Below are positions 45,458 through 53,600 of a stretch of 64,000 nucleotides of DNA, piece after piece. The DNA comes from Clostridia bacterium (GTDB lineage: Bacteria; Bacillota; Clostridia; Christensenellales; UBA1242): contig CAAGAD010000005.1 of the NCBI GenBank assembly GCA_900767715.1, positions 620,001-684,000 on the forward strand, given 5' to 3'. How positions within the stretch are numbered: the first letter of the stretch is position 1; each line of letters begins with the position of its first letter. Position numbers and translations under genes: made by a program. The notes under the pieces are model-generated. The model was given only the letters and a program-made list of their open reading frames with translations. It made no database searches and had not been told where the DNA came from.

Positions 45458-45493
45458 TTGATAAAATTAATTTTTCGCCTTATAATTTAAATA
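45458..45493 (+). promoter_or_regulatory. Leaderless-type promoter of deoD
   Basis: TTGATA (45458-45463), 17-bp spacer, TATAAT (45481-45486), 6 nt, ATG 45493. Both boxes are identical to those of the ABC operon at 5177-5212. Confidence 0.8.
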
Positions 45494-46206
45494 TGGAAAA
45501 AATTATTGCAACTCCACACATTGTGGCAAAAGAAAATGCTTTTAGCAAAAATGTTATAATTGCCGGCGACCCATTAAGATGTCAGCACATTGCCAAGACT
45601 TTCTTGCACGACGCGGTGCAGATTAATTCGGTGCGCGGAATGACCGCCTTCACGGGTAAGTATCGCGGAATGAAAATCAGCGTAATGCCACATGGTATGG
45701 GTATGCCGTCAATGGCGATTTATGCAACCGAATTATTCACCAAGTTTAGCGTGGAGAACATTATTCGCGTCGGCACGTGCGGAGCGATTAACAAGTCTCT
45801 CGAATTGAAAGATATGATTGTAGCGAAGACCGCTTTGACCAACTCAAACATTTTGACCAATCTTAACGCGACCAACACCAACTGCTCAAAGTCGATGTGG
45901 AAGGTGGCAATAAAGCACGCAGAACTCACCCAAGGTACACTTTTTACTAGCGACCTATTCTATGAACCAAGCAAAAGTTGTGCACGCGAACTTAAAGCAC
46001 AATGCGACGCGGTGGAAATGGAAACGGCTGTGCTCTACGCCATTGCGAACAAATTGAAAAAAAATGCATTATCTATTTGCACAGTAACCGATTTCACCAA
46101 TGGCAAAAAGGGTGAACTAACTGCCGAAGAACGTCAACTCGGCGTGGATAGAACAATTAAACTTGCGCTAGACATTTTGGTTGAACACGCAAAAAATAAA
46201 AAATAA
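45493..46206 (+). CDS. deoD: Purine-nucleoside phosphorylase, DeoD type
   Basis: 237 aa hexameric phosphorylase that splits purine (deoxy)nucleosides with phosphate for salvage. It has A-G-D-P-L-R near residue 25, the phosphate-binding R-V-G-T-C-G-A-I and the substrate-binding V-E-M-E-T-A-V-L-Y; the catalytic Asp lies in C-T-V-T-D. No Shine-Dalgarno; leaderless-type promoter. Own terminator follows. Confidence 0.93.
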   Translation: MEKIIATPHIVAKENAFSKNVIIAGDPLRCQHIAKTFLHDAVQINSVRGMTAFTGKYRGMKISVMPHGMGMPSMAIYATELFTKFSVENIIRVGTCGAINKSLELKDMIVAKTALTNSNILTNLNATNTNCSKSMWKVAIKHAELTQGTLFTSDLFYEPSKSCARELKAQCDAVEMETAVLYAIANKLKKNALSICTVTDFTNGKKGELTAEERQLGVDRTIKLALDILVEHAKNKK

Positions 46207-46223
46207 GCAAACCGCTTATTTTT
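46197..46223 (+). terminator. Terminator of deoD
   Basis: AAATAAGC (46201-46208) pairs with GCTTATTT (46214-46221) around AAACC, extended by A/T pairs, with a T-run after it. Confidence 0.75.
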
Positions 46224-46234
46224 TTGTTGTTAGG

Positions 46235-46270
46235 TTGAGATTTCGCTGATTTTATGATATATTTTTTGTA
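46235..46270 (+). promoter_or_regulatory. Leaderless-type promoter of the 5'-3' exonuclease gene
   Basis: TTGAGA (46235-46240), 17-bp spacer, TATATT (46258-46263), 6 nt, ATG 46270. It begins 12 nt after the deoD terminator. Confidence 0.7.
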
Positions 46271-47109
46271 TGGAAAAATTTTTGTTTATTGATGGCTCGG
46301 CTCTTTTGTTCCAGTCGTTTTGTGGAATGCCAAACAAAATTAAAACTGATAACGGAGAATATGTTGAAGCCGTTATCTGTTTCGTGGGAATTTTGCGCAA
46401 GGTGATAGATATGGTTGCCCCCGACTTTTTGTGTGTGATTTTTGACGGCGAAAATAAACTTGAACGCAAAAATGTAGATAGTGATTACAAATCTAATCGC
46501 ACCGATTTCACCGACGCCGATGAAGTAGATAATCCATTCGCTCAATTAGACAAAATTAAAGAAATACTTGACCTATTCAACATTTACAATTTTGAAACAA
46601 CTGACTGCGAAGCCGACGACTATATTGCGGGGCTCGTAAAAGAATATAACAATCAATTACACACAATAATATTTTCGCCCGATAAAGATTTTTATCAACT
46701 CATCTCCAACACCACAAACGTGTTTCATTATAGAGGTAAAAAGAGCGAACTTATAGACCCCGAATCATTTAAATCAAAGTTCAACTTCGAGCCACAATTT
46801 TTTGCAGATTATCTTTCACTCATTGGTGACAAGGCGGACAACATTTCCGGCGTAAAAGGCGTTGGCAAAATCACCGCAACAAAACTGATTGCTGAATTTT
46901 CCACCATAAATAATTTATTTAAAAATATAGATAAAATAAAAAATAATAAATTAAAAGAATTAATAGTTAATAATAAAGAAAGAATATTAAAAAATTATGA
47001 AATAATTAATTTATTTAATGTAAAACCGCGTAAAATCAATAAAAATCAATTAAATTTTAATATTTTTAAATTTTCCGTATTAAATTATTTTAATAATAAA
47101 ACTAATTAA
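46270..47109 (+). CDS. 5'-3' exonuclease (FEN / Pol I N-domain-like)
   Basis: 279 aa stand-alone nuclease like ExoIX/Xni or the N-terminal domain of DNA polymerase I. Metal ligands appear in order: F-I-D-G-S near residue 6, V-I-F-D-G-E, C-E-A-D-D-Y, S-P-D-K-D-F and G-D-K-A-D-N. The helix-hairpin-helix G-V-K-G-V-G-K-I-T-A binds DNA. Its last 70 codons are extremely AT-rich (Asn/Lys/Ile-rich). It may process flaps or primers. No Shine-Dalgarno; leaderless-type promoter. Confidence 0.85.
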   Translation: MEKFLFIDGSALLFQSFCGMPNKIKTDNGEYVEAVICFVGILRKVIDMVAPDFLCVIFDGENKLERKNVDSDYKSNRTDFTDADEVDNPFAQLDKIKEILDLFNIYNFETTDCEADDYIAGLVKEYNNQLHTIIFSPDKDFYQLISNTTNVFHYRGKKSELIDPESFKSKFNFEPQFFADYLSLIGDKADNISGVKGVGKITATKLIAEFSTINNLFKNIDKIKNNKLKELIVNNKERILKNYEIINLFNVKPRKINKNQLNFNIFKFSVLNYFNNKTN

Positions 47110-47273
47110 TTATTATTTATTCGAATAATAAATTCTAATATTTTTTGTGCATAATAGATATTTTTTAATTAGTCGTTTTTTTGATGTTGATTTCTAGACA
47201 TTTAAATAAATTTGACTATATATTTTAAATACAACAATTAAATCACATCGCAAATTTCTCCTATAAAACTCGC

Positions 47274-47302
47274 TTGAAATTTTATAATTTACGTGCTATA
47301 AT
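47274..47302 (+). promoter_or_regulatory. tRNA-Arg promoter
   Basis: TTGAAA (47274-47279), 17-bp spacer, TATAAT (47297-47302); initiation would fall near 47309, 16 nt before the mature tRNA. Confidence 0.75.
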
Positions 47303-47324
47303 ACAATCAGTAAACAATCAATAT

Positions 47325-47401
47325 GTTCCCGTAGCTCAGCAGGATAGAGCACTTCCCTCCTAAGGAAGGGGTCAGGCGTTCGAATCGCCTCGGGGACACC
47401 A
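47325..47401 (+). tRNA. tRNA-Arg (anticodon CCU)
   Basis: Seventy-seven nt including the encoded CCA. The acceptor stem pairs GTTCCCG with CGGGGAC (one T-G pair); the D-arm has AGCTCAG; the anticodon stem CTTCC/GGAAG encloses CTCCTAA, giving anticodon CCT, which reads AGG; the T-arm has GTTCGAATC. It borders the mobile island that begins just downstream. Confidence 0.95.
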
Positions 47402-47552
47402 GTTTTTATTTTAACAATGTTACAATTATGACCAATAAAAATCCACCAGATAATCTGGTGGTTTTTCATTCTGAAGGTAAACCCCTCTATTCTTAGCCCG
47501 CAAGAAATCTTGCTCGTTTAAACTTTCGTTTTTATGCTTTGTCGCAAATCTA

Positions 47553-48009
47553 TCATTTTTTAAACGGGTCTATTAATTCCTGAATTGTCATTTTTCTATC
47601 TCTTTATCTTCCTTTAACTGATTTGCTATATATTCGGCTATCGCCTTTTTATTCTCTCCTACTATATCTACATAATAACCTCTACACCAAAATTCTCTAT
47701 TGCGTCATTTAAATTTCATGTTAGCATATCTTTAGTATATTACATGCTACTCTTTTCCTTTAGATATCCCATGAATCCGCTCACACTTATCTTTGGTGGT
47801 ACTGAGATTAACATATGCACAAGGTCTGGGTAAACTTCTGCCTCATGTATAACAACATTCTTACATTCGCACCAACTTCTTAGAATTGCACCAACTTCAG
47901 TTCTCTTTTCATGGTAAAATACTTTCCTTCTATATTTCGGTGCAAAAACTATATGGTATTTGCAATTCCAAGTCGTATGTGCTAAACTAATATCGGTTTC
48001 TTTTGACAT
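47553..48009 (-). pseudogene. tnpA: Disrupted IS200-type transposase TnpA
   Basis: Begins at ATG 48009 (M-S-K-E-T-D-I-S-L-A-H-T-T-W-N-C-K-Y-H-I-V-F-A-P-K) and reads intact to a stop at 47740, 89 codons, covering the N-terminal Y1 fold. The HUH-type motif reads D-L-V-H-M-L-I, with only one His, where active enzymes have H-V-H or similar. The rest continues in another frame as M-K-F-K, stop, R-N-R-E-F-W-C-R-G-Y-Y-V-D to D-P-F-K-K. I see a one-base deletion near 47745, two nonsense codons (near 47733 and 47709) and a further A-run slip near 47590. The catalytic Tyr region (Y-Y-V-D) is therefore cut off and the element cannot move on its own. Confidence 0.85.
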
Positions 48010-48010
48010 T

Positions 48011-48079
48011 ATTTTCTCCTTTTGTGTTTGCTTGTAACTTTGCGGGCTACAAGTAAATCTTACCACAAAAGGAGAAAAT
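48011..48079 (-). promoter_or_regulatory. tnpA leader hairpin hiding the ribosome-binding site
   Basis: A perfect 16-bp inverted repeat (48011-48026 with 48064-48079) encloses a second stem, CTTGTA/TACAAG (48031-48036, 48048-48053). In the tnpA transcript the 3' arm of the long stem contains AAAAGGAG, the Shine-Dalgarno of the transposase, so it would be base-paired when transcription enters from outside. Such leader structures are known to hold back IS200 transposase translation. Confidence 0.8.
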
Positions 48080-48151
48080 CTGTTCATCGGTAAACCTCTA
48101 CTGAACCGCCAGACTATCTGGTGGTTTAATATACCAATAAAAAGACGCTCT

Positions 48152-49978
48152 TTATTGCGTCTTTAAATTTTCGTTAATAATATCTATCACATTTGAGAAA
48201 TTAGCTATAGTTTCATTATCGAAGTCAGTTTCAGTTAGATCTTTATCCACAAAATTTTTGGCCAATGCCGTTTTGTTTGATTTCTCAACAAGCTTCGAAT
48301 TTCTAACACATTTAGGATTGGTCAATATATGTTTTGAAAAATCATTCTTTGAAAACATATCTTCTATCGCATCATTGTCATTATTTGATATTTGTTTGTG
48401 AGTTATATTATCAAATTTTAAGGTTTCTTCGTTTTTCCCTAACGCATCTTTGCCACCGGCGTCAGTATCATACAAACACACTATACTTTTTATATTAAAT
48501 CCAAAAAGTACGGCACAGATATTTCCAATCTTAGATGCTCCACCTGCAGGAATCAAACCTTTATTTAAAGGTTTTTTTAGTATCTGTGACATCCGTGTAA
48601 TGTAATAGTAATCGCTTGGACCCTCCACAATGGCCATTCCATCAGGGCATAATGATAAACCCTCATTTATATTGTAACCTATCGCATCTAAAATAGGAGT
48701 TAATGTCTCGTTATCAGCACCCTTTATAATCGAACTTATAATTTTTGTTTCGTTAAAGTTTTTTCCATTTATTTCTTTATTGGATTTTTGTATAAGTCTA
48801 ATACGAGATAAGTTATTTACATCTATAAGATACGGACTGTGCGTAGTAAAAATAAATTGATGATTCTTACTTTCATCCAAAAAGACTTTAAGCATGTCCC
48901 GTTGTGCTTTTGCGTGCAAATACAATCCCGGTTCATCTATTAAAACGACATCTCCATCGGAAAAATTTTCACCCCTTAATGTTATGTAGAAAGACAAAAA
49001 CCAACGAAATCCCGCGCTTCTGTCAGAGATGTTATAAGGCAAATCACCTTGTGGAATGTTTCCTGCTTTGTCTGCATCATAAACTTCAATTCGCAAACCA
49101 TTTTTAGCAGTCATTCTAAAATTGAGTTTTATTGGCTTTTGAGCGTACTTCGCAAATAGGTCATCTGAGATATGTTTTGATAATGATTTTAAATAGTCAT
49201 TTCTCGTTACATCCGCATCATCAGAAATATCATCCAAGAAGATCTTTTTTGGATCAGCATTTAAATATCTGAATAAGCGCTCAACAATGGCATGATGTTC
49301 ATCGTCTTCACATAGATGTTCTTTTTTTATAACATCAGGCAGGTTATCTTTAAAACTATCAAAGTATATAAACCTTGGCAGCACGCCTTTAAGTTTTTTA
49401 ATAACATCATCTTCATCAAAGCATTGACGATTACTTTCATAATCCTCTATCGATTGCAAGATTTGTTCCTTATTCACCATTTCGCTAAAAAGCCTCTCAT
49501 TCTTTATATCCGTAAGTGAGATGTCTTCATTCGAATCTAGGTCAACACCAAGTTCTTTGAGTTTCTTTTCCAAACTTTCAGTTAAATTTTTGTTATAGCC
49601 ATCAATCCTTTCTTTAAGCACTAGCAATATATTTCCGTCCTTTAGATTGATATTTCCCTTTTCGTCCAATACAATTTCAAATTCGTCTGTTGTTAAGTCG
49701 TATTGTTTTAAATAATCATTAAGTTTAGGATCCAATGAATCAAAAAAGCTAGGATCTACAGAAAAATTATAGATGACTTGCGGGCGAAGATCTTCACTCC
49801 TTGCAGGATAATCACTTTTATCAAACGCGCCTGTTAGTAAATGTTGCAAGGCGGATAGAATGTTTGTTTTGCCCGACTCATTTTGACCAGCGAATATAGT
49901 TAGGGCTGAATTGACATAACACTTGCCACTGTCCAAAATGGATTTATAGTTAATTATTTGAAAAGATTTCAATTTCAT
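48152..49978 (-). CDS. OLD-family ATPase/TOPRIM endonuclease
   Basis: 608 aa. An N-terminal SMC-like ATPase half has Walker A G-Q-N-E-S-G-K-T (31-38). The signature region is near I-S-D-R-S-A-G-F, Walker B V-V-L-I-D-E-P-G (about 346) and the switch H in F-T-T-H-S-P-Y. The TOPRIM half has I-V-E-G-P-S-D (Glu about 451) and the metal-binding Y-D-T-D-A-G-G (about 508). This order matches OLD/GajA-type nucleases, many of which act against phages. No UvrD-like (GajB) partner adjoins it, so it is class 1-like. Start 49978 is chosen because GGAGG precedes it; an ATG five codons earlier lies inside that site. T-ending codons mark it as imported. Confidence 0.85.
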   Translation of the reverse strand: MKLKSFQIINYKSILDSGKCYVNSALTIFAGQNESGKTNILSALQHLLTGAFDKSDYPARSEDLRPQVIYNFSVDPSFFDSLDPKLNDYLKQYDLTTDEFEIVLDEKGNINLKDGNILLVLKERIDGYNKNLTESLEKKLKELGVDLDSNEDISLTDIKNERLFSEMVNKEQILQSIEDYESNRQCFDEDDVIKKLKGVLPRFIYFDSFKDNLPDVIKKEHLCEDDEHHAIVERLFRYLNADPKKIFLDDISDDADVTRNDYLKSLSKHISDDLFAKYAQKPIKLNFRMTAKNGLRIEVYDADKAGNIPQGDLPYNISDRSAGFRWFLSFYITLRGENFSDGDVVLIDEPGLYLHAKAQRDMLKVFLDESKNHQFIFTTHSPYLIDVNNLSRIRLIQKSNKEINGKNFNETKIISSIIKGADNETLTPILDAIGYNINEGLSLCPDGMAIVEGPSDYYYITRMSQILKKPLNKGLIPAGGASKIGNICAVLFGFNIKSIVCLYDTDAGGKDALGKNEETLKFDNITHKQISNNDNDAIEDMFSKNDFSKHILTNPKCVRNSKLVEKSNKTALAKNFVDKDLTETDFDNETIANFSNVIDIINENLKTQ

Positions 49979-50219
49979 CTTTTGTTCCTCCATTCGCCAT
50001 TATAGCATATTTTTTACGATTTGTTAACTTCGTTGGAAATTTTTGCCAATTTTTCTTTAAAAAAAGTTTCCCTTTTTGGCTAATATGGTATTGCCTATCA
50101 CCCGCATATACATCGCTATCAATTTAAAATAAAATGACTGATCAAGTTTCTCGTATAACATATTAATTTTTTTTAATTTTAATATTTATTATGCTATAAT
50201 AATTCAAAAGGAGATAAAT

Positions 50220-50621
50220 ATGAATATGATTAGTTTCGCTAATAGTGCAAAATTGATAGCAGGTCAGAATTCTCAAGAACAACTAATAGAAATTCAACGA
50301 CAAATATTTGAACAACAGGAAAACCTTAAACATCGCCAAGCAATAGACGCATTATCAGATAACTTAAATCGTCAAAATATTACGCAAACTGAGATGAGAA
50401 ATATTATTTCTCAGATAGTAAAAAGTCAGAGTGATTCAAATAAAATAATGATTAATCAATTTGAAGAGTTGAAAAAGAGGAATGAACTATTGCAAAAACA
50501 AAATGAAAGCCAAGACAAAGAATTAAAAAGACAAAGAATTTGGAACTGGATTACATATGGAATAACCACTTTAATTGCCGTTGCTTCTGTCATTGGAACT
50601 TTTATCAGTGCATTTAGATAA
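50220..50621 (+). CDS. Coiled-coil protein with C-terminal membrane anchor
   Basis: 133 aa. Residues 15-105 are almost entirely helical with heptad-like patterns (E-Q-L-I-E-I-Q-R-Q-I-F-E-Q-Q-E; then E-E-L-K-K-R-N-E-L-L-Q-K-Q-N-E-S-Q-D-K). One membrane helix closes the protein (about 112-130: I-T-Y-G-I-T-T-L-I-A-V-A-S-V-I-G-T-F). It is the divergent neighbour of the OLD nuclease gene, 241 bp between starts, and shares its AT-rich, T-ending codon use. Shine-Dalgarno AAGGAG at 50208-50213; -10 box TATAAT at 50195-50200. No known family recognised; it may be the accessory subunit of a defence pair. Confidence 0.7.
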   Translation: MNMISFANSAKLIAGQNSQEQLIEIQRQIFEQQENLKHRQAIDALSDNLNRQNITQTEMRNIISQIVKSQSDSNKIMINQFEELKKRNELLQKQNESQDKELKRQRIWNWITYGITTLIAVASVIGTFISAFR

Positions 50622-50631
50622 AATTAGATAC

Positions 50632-50663
50632 AAAAAAATCACGGAGTGTCCGTGATTTTTTTT
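50632..50663. terminator. Strong bidirectional terminator closing the island
   Basis: AAAAAATCACGGA pairs with TCCGTGATTTTTT around GTG, with T-runs both ways. It lies between convergent genes. Confidence 0.85.
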
Positions 50664-50672
50664 TGATGCGAA

Positions 50673-53600
50673 TTAGCCTCTGCCACCTTGTGGAGAACTC
50701 CATTCTGCTTCAACGGTCGTGTTGCCAGAAACTACAAATGATGTAACGATGTTGCCATTCACTTTCCACCCTTTGAAATTGCAGTGATACCAAATGACCC
50801 ACTTGTAAACGCAAGTTGGTTTATAACCCGACAAGTCAAATGTTTCACCTTCCAACACGATAACGCTTGGATATTCGGTCACGCTCTTGTCTGCCGTGTT
50901 AGACAAGCCGGTTGTCTTGGTGTTGAATGAGATTGTGTAATAGTTTTTAATTTGCTCTGTCCAGTTTGCCACGATTTCGGTGTCCGCGTTTGGCATAGTA
51001 AATTCAAGTGATGCGAGTTTGCTTTCGCCTGCGAAATAACCGCCAAATGTGTAGCAATATTTCTTTGAAAGCGCGCCGTTCTCACTAACGTCGTAGAAAT
51101 AGTCCGCTTGTGCATTCAAGACAATCTTTTCGCCCTGATAAATCGTTTGCACGCTATTCAAAACGGTGCCGTATGCCGATTTAATAGTCACAGTGTAACG
51201 ATTGCGAATGTAGAGCGTGATGTCCACGCTAGGCATTGTGAAAGAATCGAAATCCACAGCCGTCGTGTAGCCGGCGTCCTGATAATAACGCGTCGTGTCG
51301 TTGAGTCGCCCGTCTGCAAACTCCGGCTTGTCGTCTTCTGCCACATAGCGAGAGTAAATCTTTTCTTCGCCGTCAAAGACTTCGAGCAAATAACTTGATT
51401 CTGCGTCAACTGTCGTCCACTTTGCGTAAAGTGTGACGTCTGCGTTCGGCATAATTTTTGAATCGAAAATGTTGTTAAATTCCGCGTCGGTGTACCAGCC
51501 TTCAAACTGTTTGGTGTAAGTCGTATTGCCAACTTTTTCAACCAAAGGTTCGATATACCGTGGCAACTCCAACGCTTCGCCCGCCAGCAAAGTGATACTG
51601 TCCTTCGCTTCTCCGCCGTTAGTCACGAAATTGATAGTAACATAGTTAACCACTTCCGTTTCCCACTTTGCATAAAGCACGGTATCGCGACGCGACATAA
51701 TGTTTTCGTTGTATATGCTGTTCGCATCAAACGTCTTGGTGGTGTACCAGCCAGCGAAAGTGTAATACGTTCTTTCGCTAGCGGTATCAGTGTAATAATC
51801 GTTAAGCGTTGGCAAGGTGAGTTCACTGCCCGCAACGCCCTTGATGTCTGCGACTTTTTGGTCGCAATTTGTTTCAAAACTCAACACGAATTCGCGTTGA
51901 CTGCTCAACTTCCAGTCTCCGTCGTATGCGTCCCACGCAGCGCCTTCACTGAGTCCCGAGTTGTTGGCAACGAAATCATACATTCCTTGCAAATCTGCCT
52001 TACCGCCGATGTTGACAAGATTGAGATTGTCTGATTTCAACACGATTTGAACGTTAGACGCCAAATCTATGTTCATATCCACTGTGAGCCCACCCACAAT
52101 GTTTGCGCCATTGTAGGATTGCGTTCTCACACCAACGGTCATATTGCCCAACTTGTCATCTTCGACGAGTTCTTGCAAGTTCACAATCAATTGATAATAA
52201 TTTTCGCTCGCGCTAAAACCTTTCAATACATTGCTGTAATCCAAAGGATTTTGGCGTTCTTTGTGCACAAGTTTGTTGATTTCAGCCATAATCTTATCGC
52301 TGAAACCAAATCCGTATTGCAAGATATAGTACAAAGGTTCGTCAAGCAAGGTGTCTATGTGTACTTTCATCTTCTTTTCGTACAATCTGTCTGCTTGGAA
52401 GATTGTAGTAGGCACTGTTTCCGACCTATACAGATAGACCATATTGTCTTTGATGTGAATGTTTAAAATGCGGTTAAGTCCCGAGTAGATGCCACTAGTG
52501 ACATTGCCTGCCTTGAATGGCACGTCATCGTTAACACCCGGCACAACAGGTATTGCACCTAGTTTCGCGCTGGCTTCGAACTCACTTCCGCCCAGCAACT
52601 TCACCTTGACGTTGACCGGAATGTTCCAATCAATCTTTATTCCAATGACATTGAGTTTAAGGTTGATTGAGCCGTCAATTTCAAAGTCGGTAAATTGTTT
52701 GCTATTTGAGAGTGCTTCAATTAGGTTTTCCACGCCAGAAAGGTCGATGTAATCGGCTTCTGGTGCGCTATCAATTTGAGTAAAGTCTTGCAAAGAGATT
52801 GTCACACTGTCAACTTGGTTGTTGGCAATGGTCAAATCTTTTACAACAAGGCTAGTCAAACTATTGGCGTCATAATCTACGTCAAGTTTGAGCGTGTGGA
52901 TTTCGTCAAGTCCAAGACCCAAATCTGTAAGGTTGATAATAATGCCAATGTTGGAATCTGTAATAGACAATTTCTCAATCATCTCAATTCTAAACTTATT
53001 CAACATCTTGTCAATGTCGAATCCGTCAATCATTTGAGCAATCTTTTGAATGTCTATGTCGCCCATTTCCACATTCAATAGTTCGCCAAGCGCACTAATG
53101 AGTTGGTCAATGCTGTCGCCACCAATCTTGGCGTACATTTTATTGTAGCGTATGTAAAGCACGTTGTCGATGAAAGTAATTTCAATCGAGTGATTGTTGG
53201 TCACTGTGCTGTATGGGCTCTGCGCACGCACTCCGTTCGAGTAGTCAAACTTCTCGGTGACGGTCGTCACTTCAAAGTTGATGTAGGCGCGCATTTTTTT
53301 GATGTCGAATTTATTTTTGCCGTCAACAATAGTATAAGCGTCCTTCCATTCGAAGCGTGCGTTGCTTCCGTCCAGCATATGAATGGTGGTCACGAATGCT
53401 TTTGTTGGGTTGTCGCGCGCGTCGGTTTTGAGCGAAGTGTGAACAATGTCAGTCTTCAAGCCGAACGCAATTTGTTTGTTGTCCACCACGTCAATTGCCG
53501 TATTTAAAGTGCTGTTTATCACGTCTTGCAATGAGTCAAGACTGCAATAAATGCTCTCGTCTGCCATTTTTGGTGGAACGAAATTGTTGAGAATGTTGAC

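Larger units (their letters stand above)
47443..48124 (-). mobile_element. Decayed IS200/IS605-family element
   Basis: Bounded by two imperfectly matching subterminal hairpins: the right end (47443-47461) CCACCAGAT/ATCTGGTGG with a single-base loop, and the left end (48106-48124) CCGCCAGA/TCTGGTGG with a 3-nt loop. Both belong to one family, as expected for substrates of a Y1 (HUH) transposase. A GCAAGA/TCTTGC palindrome is at 47500-47513. Between the hairpins lies a disrupted tnpA only, with no tnpB. The element sits 41 bp after tRNA-Arg. Outside the hairpins an 11-bp ACCAATAAAAA occurs on both sides. Confidence 0.85.

Noticed and set aside
48244..48256. Single perfect DnaA box TTATCCACA inside the OLD gene
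   Set aside because: Isolated 9-mer in AT-rich coding sequence; expected by chance.
47402..50663. Integrase-type attachment repeat of the tRNA-Arg 3' end
   Set aside because: I found no second copy of the tRNA 3' sequence in the island and no integrase gene, so tRNA-site integration is not claimed.
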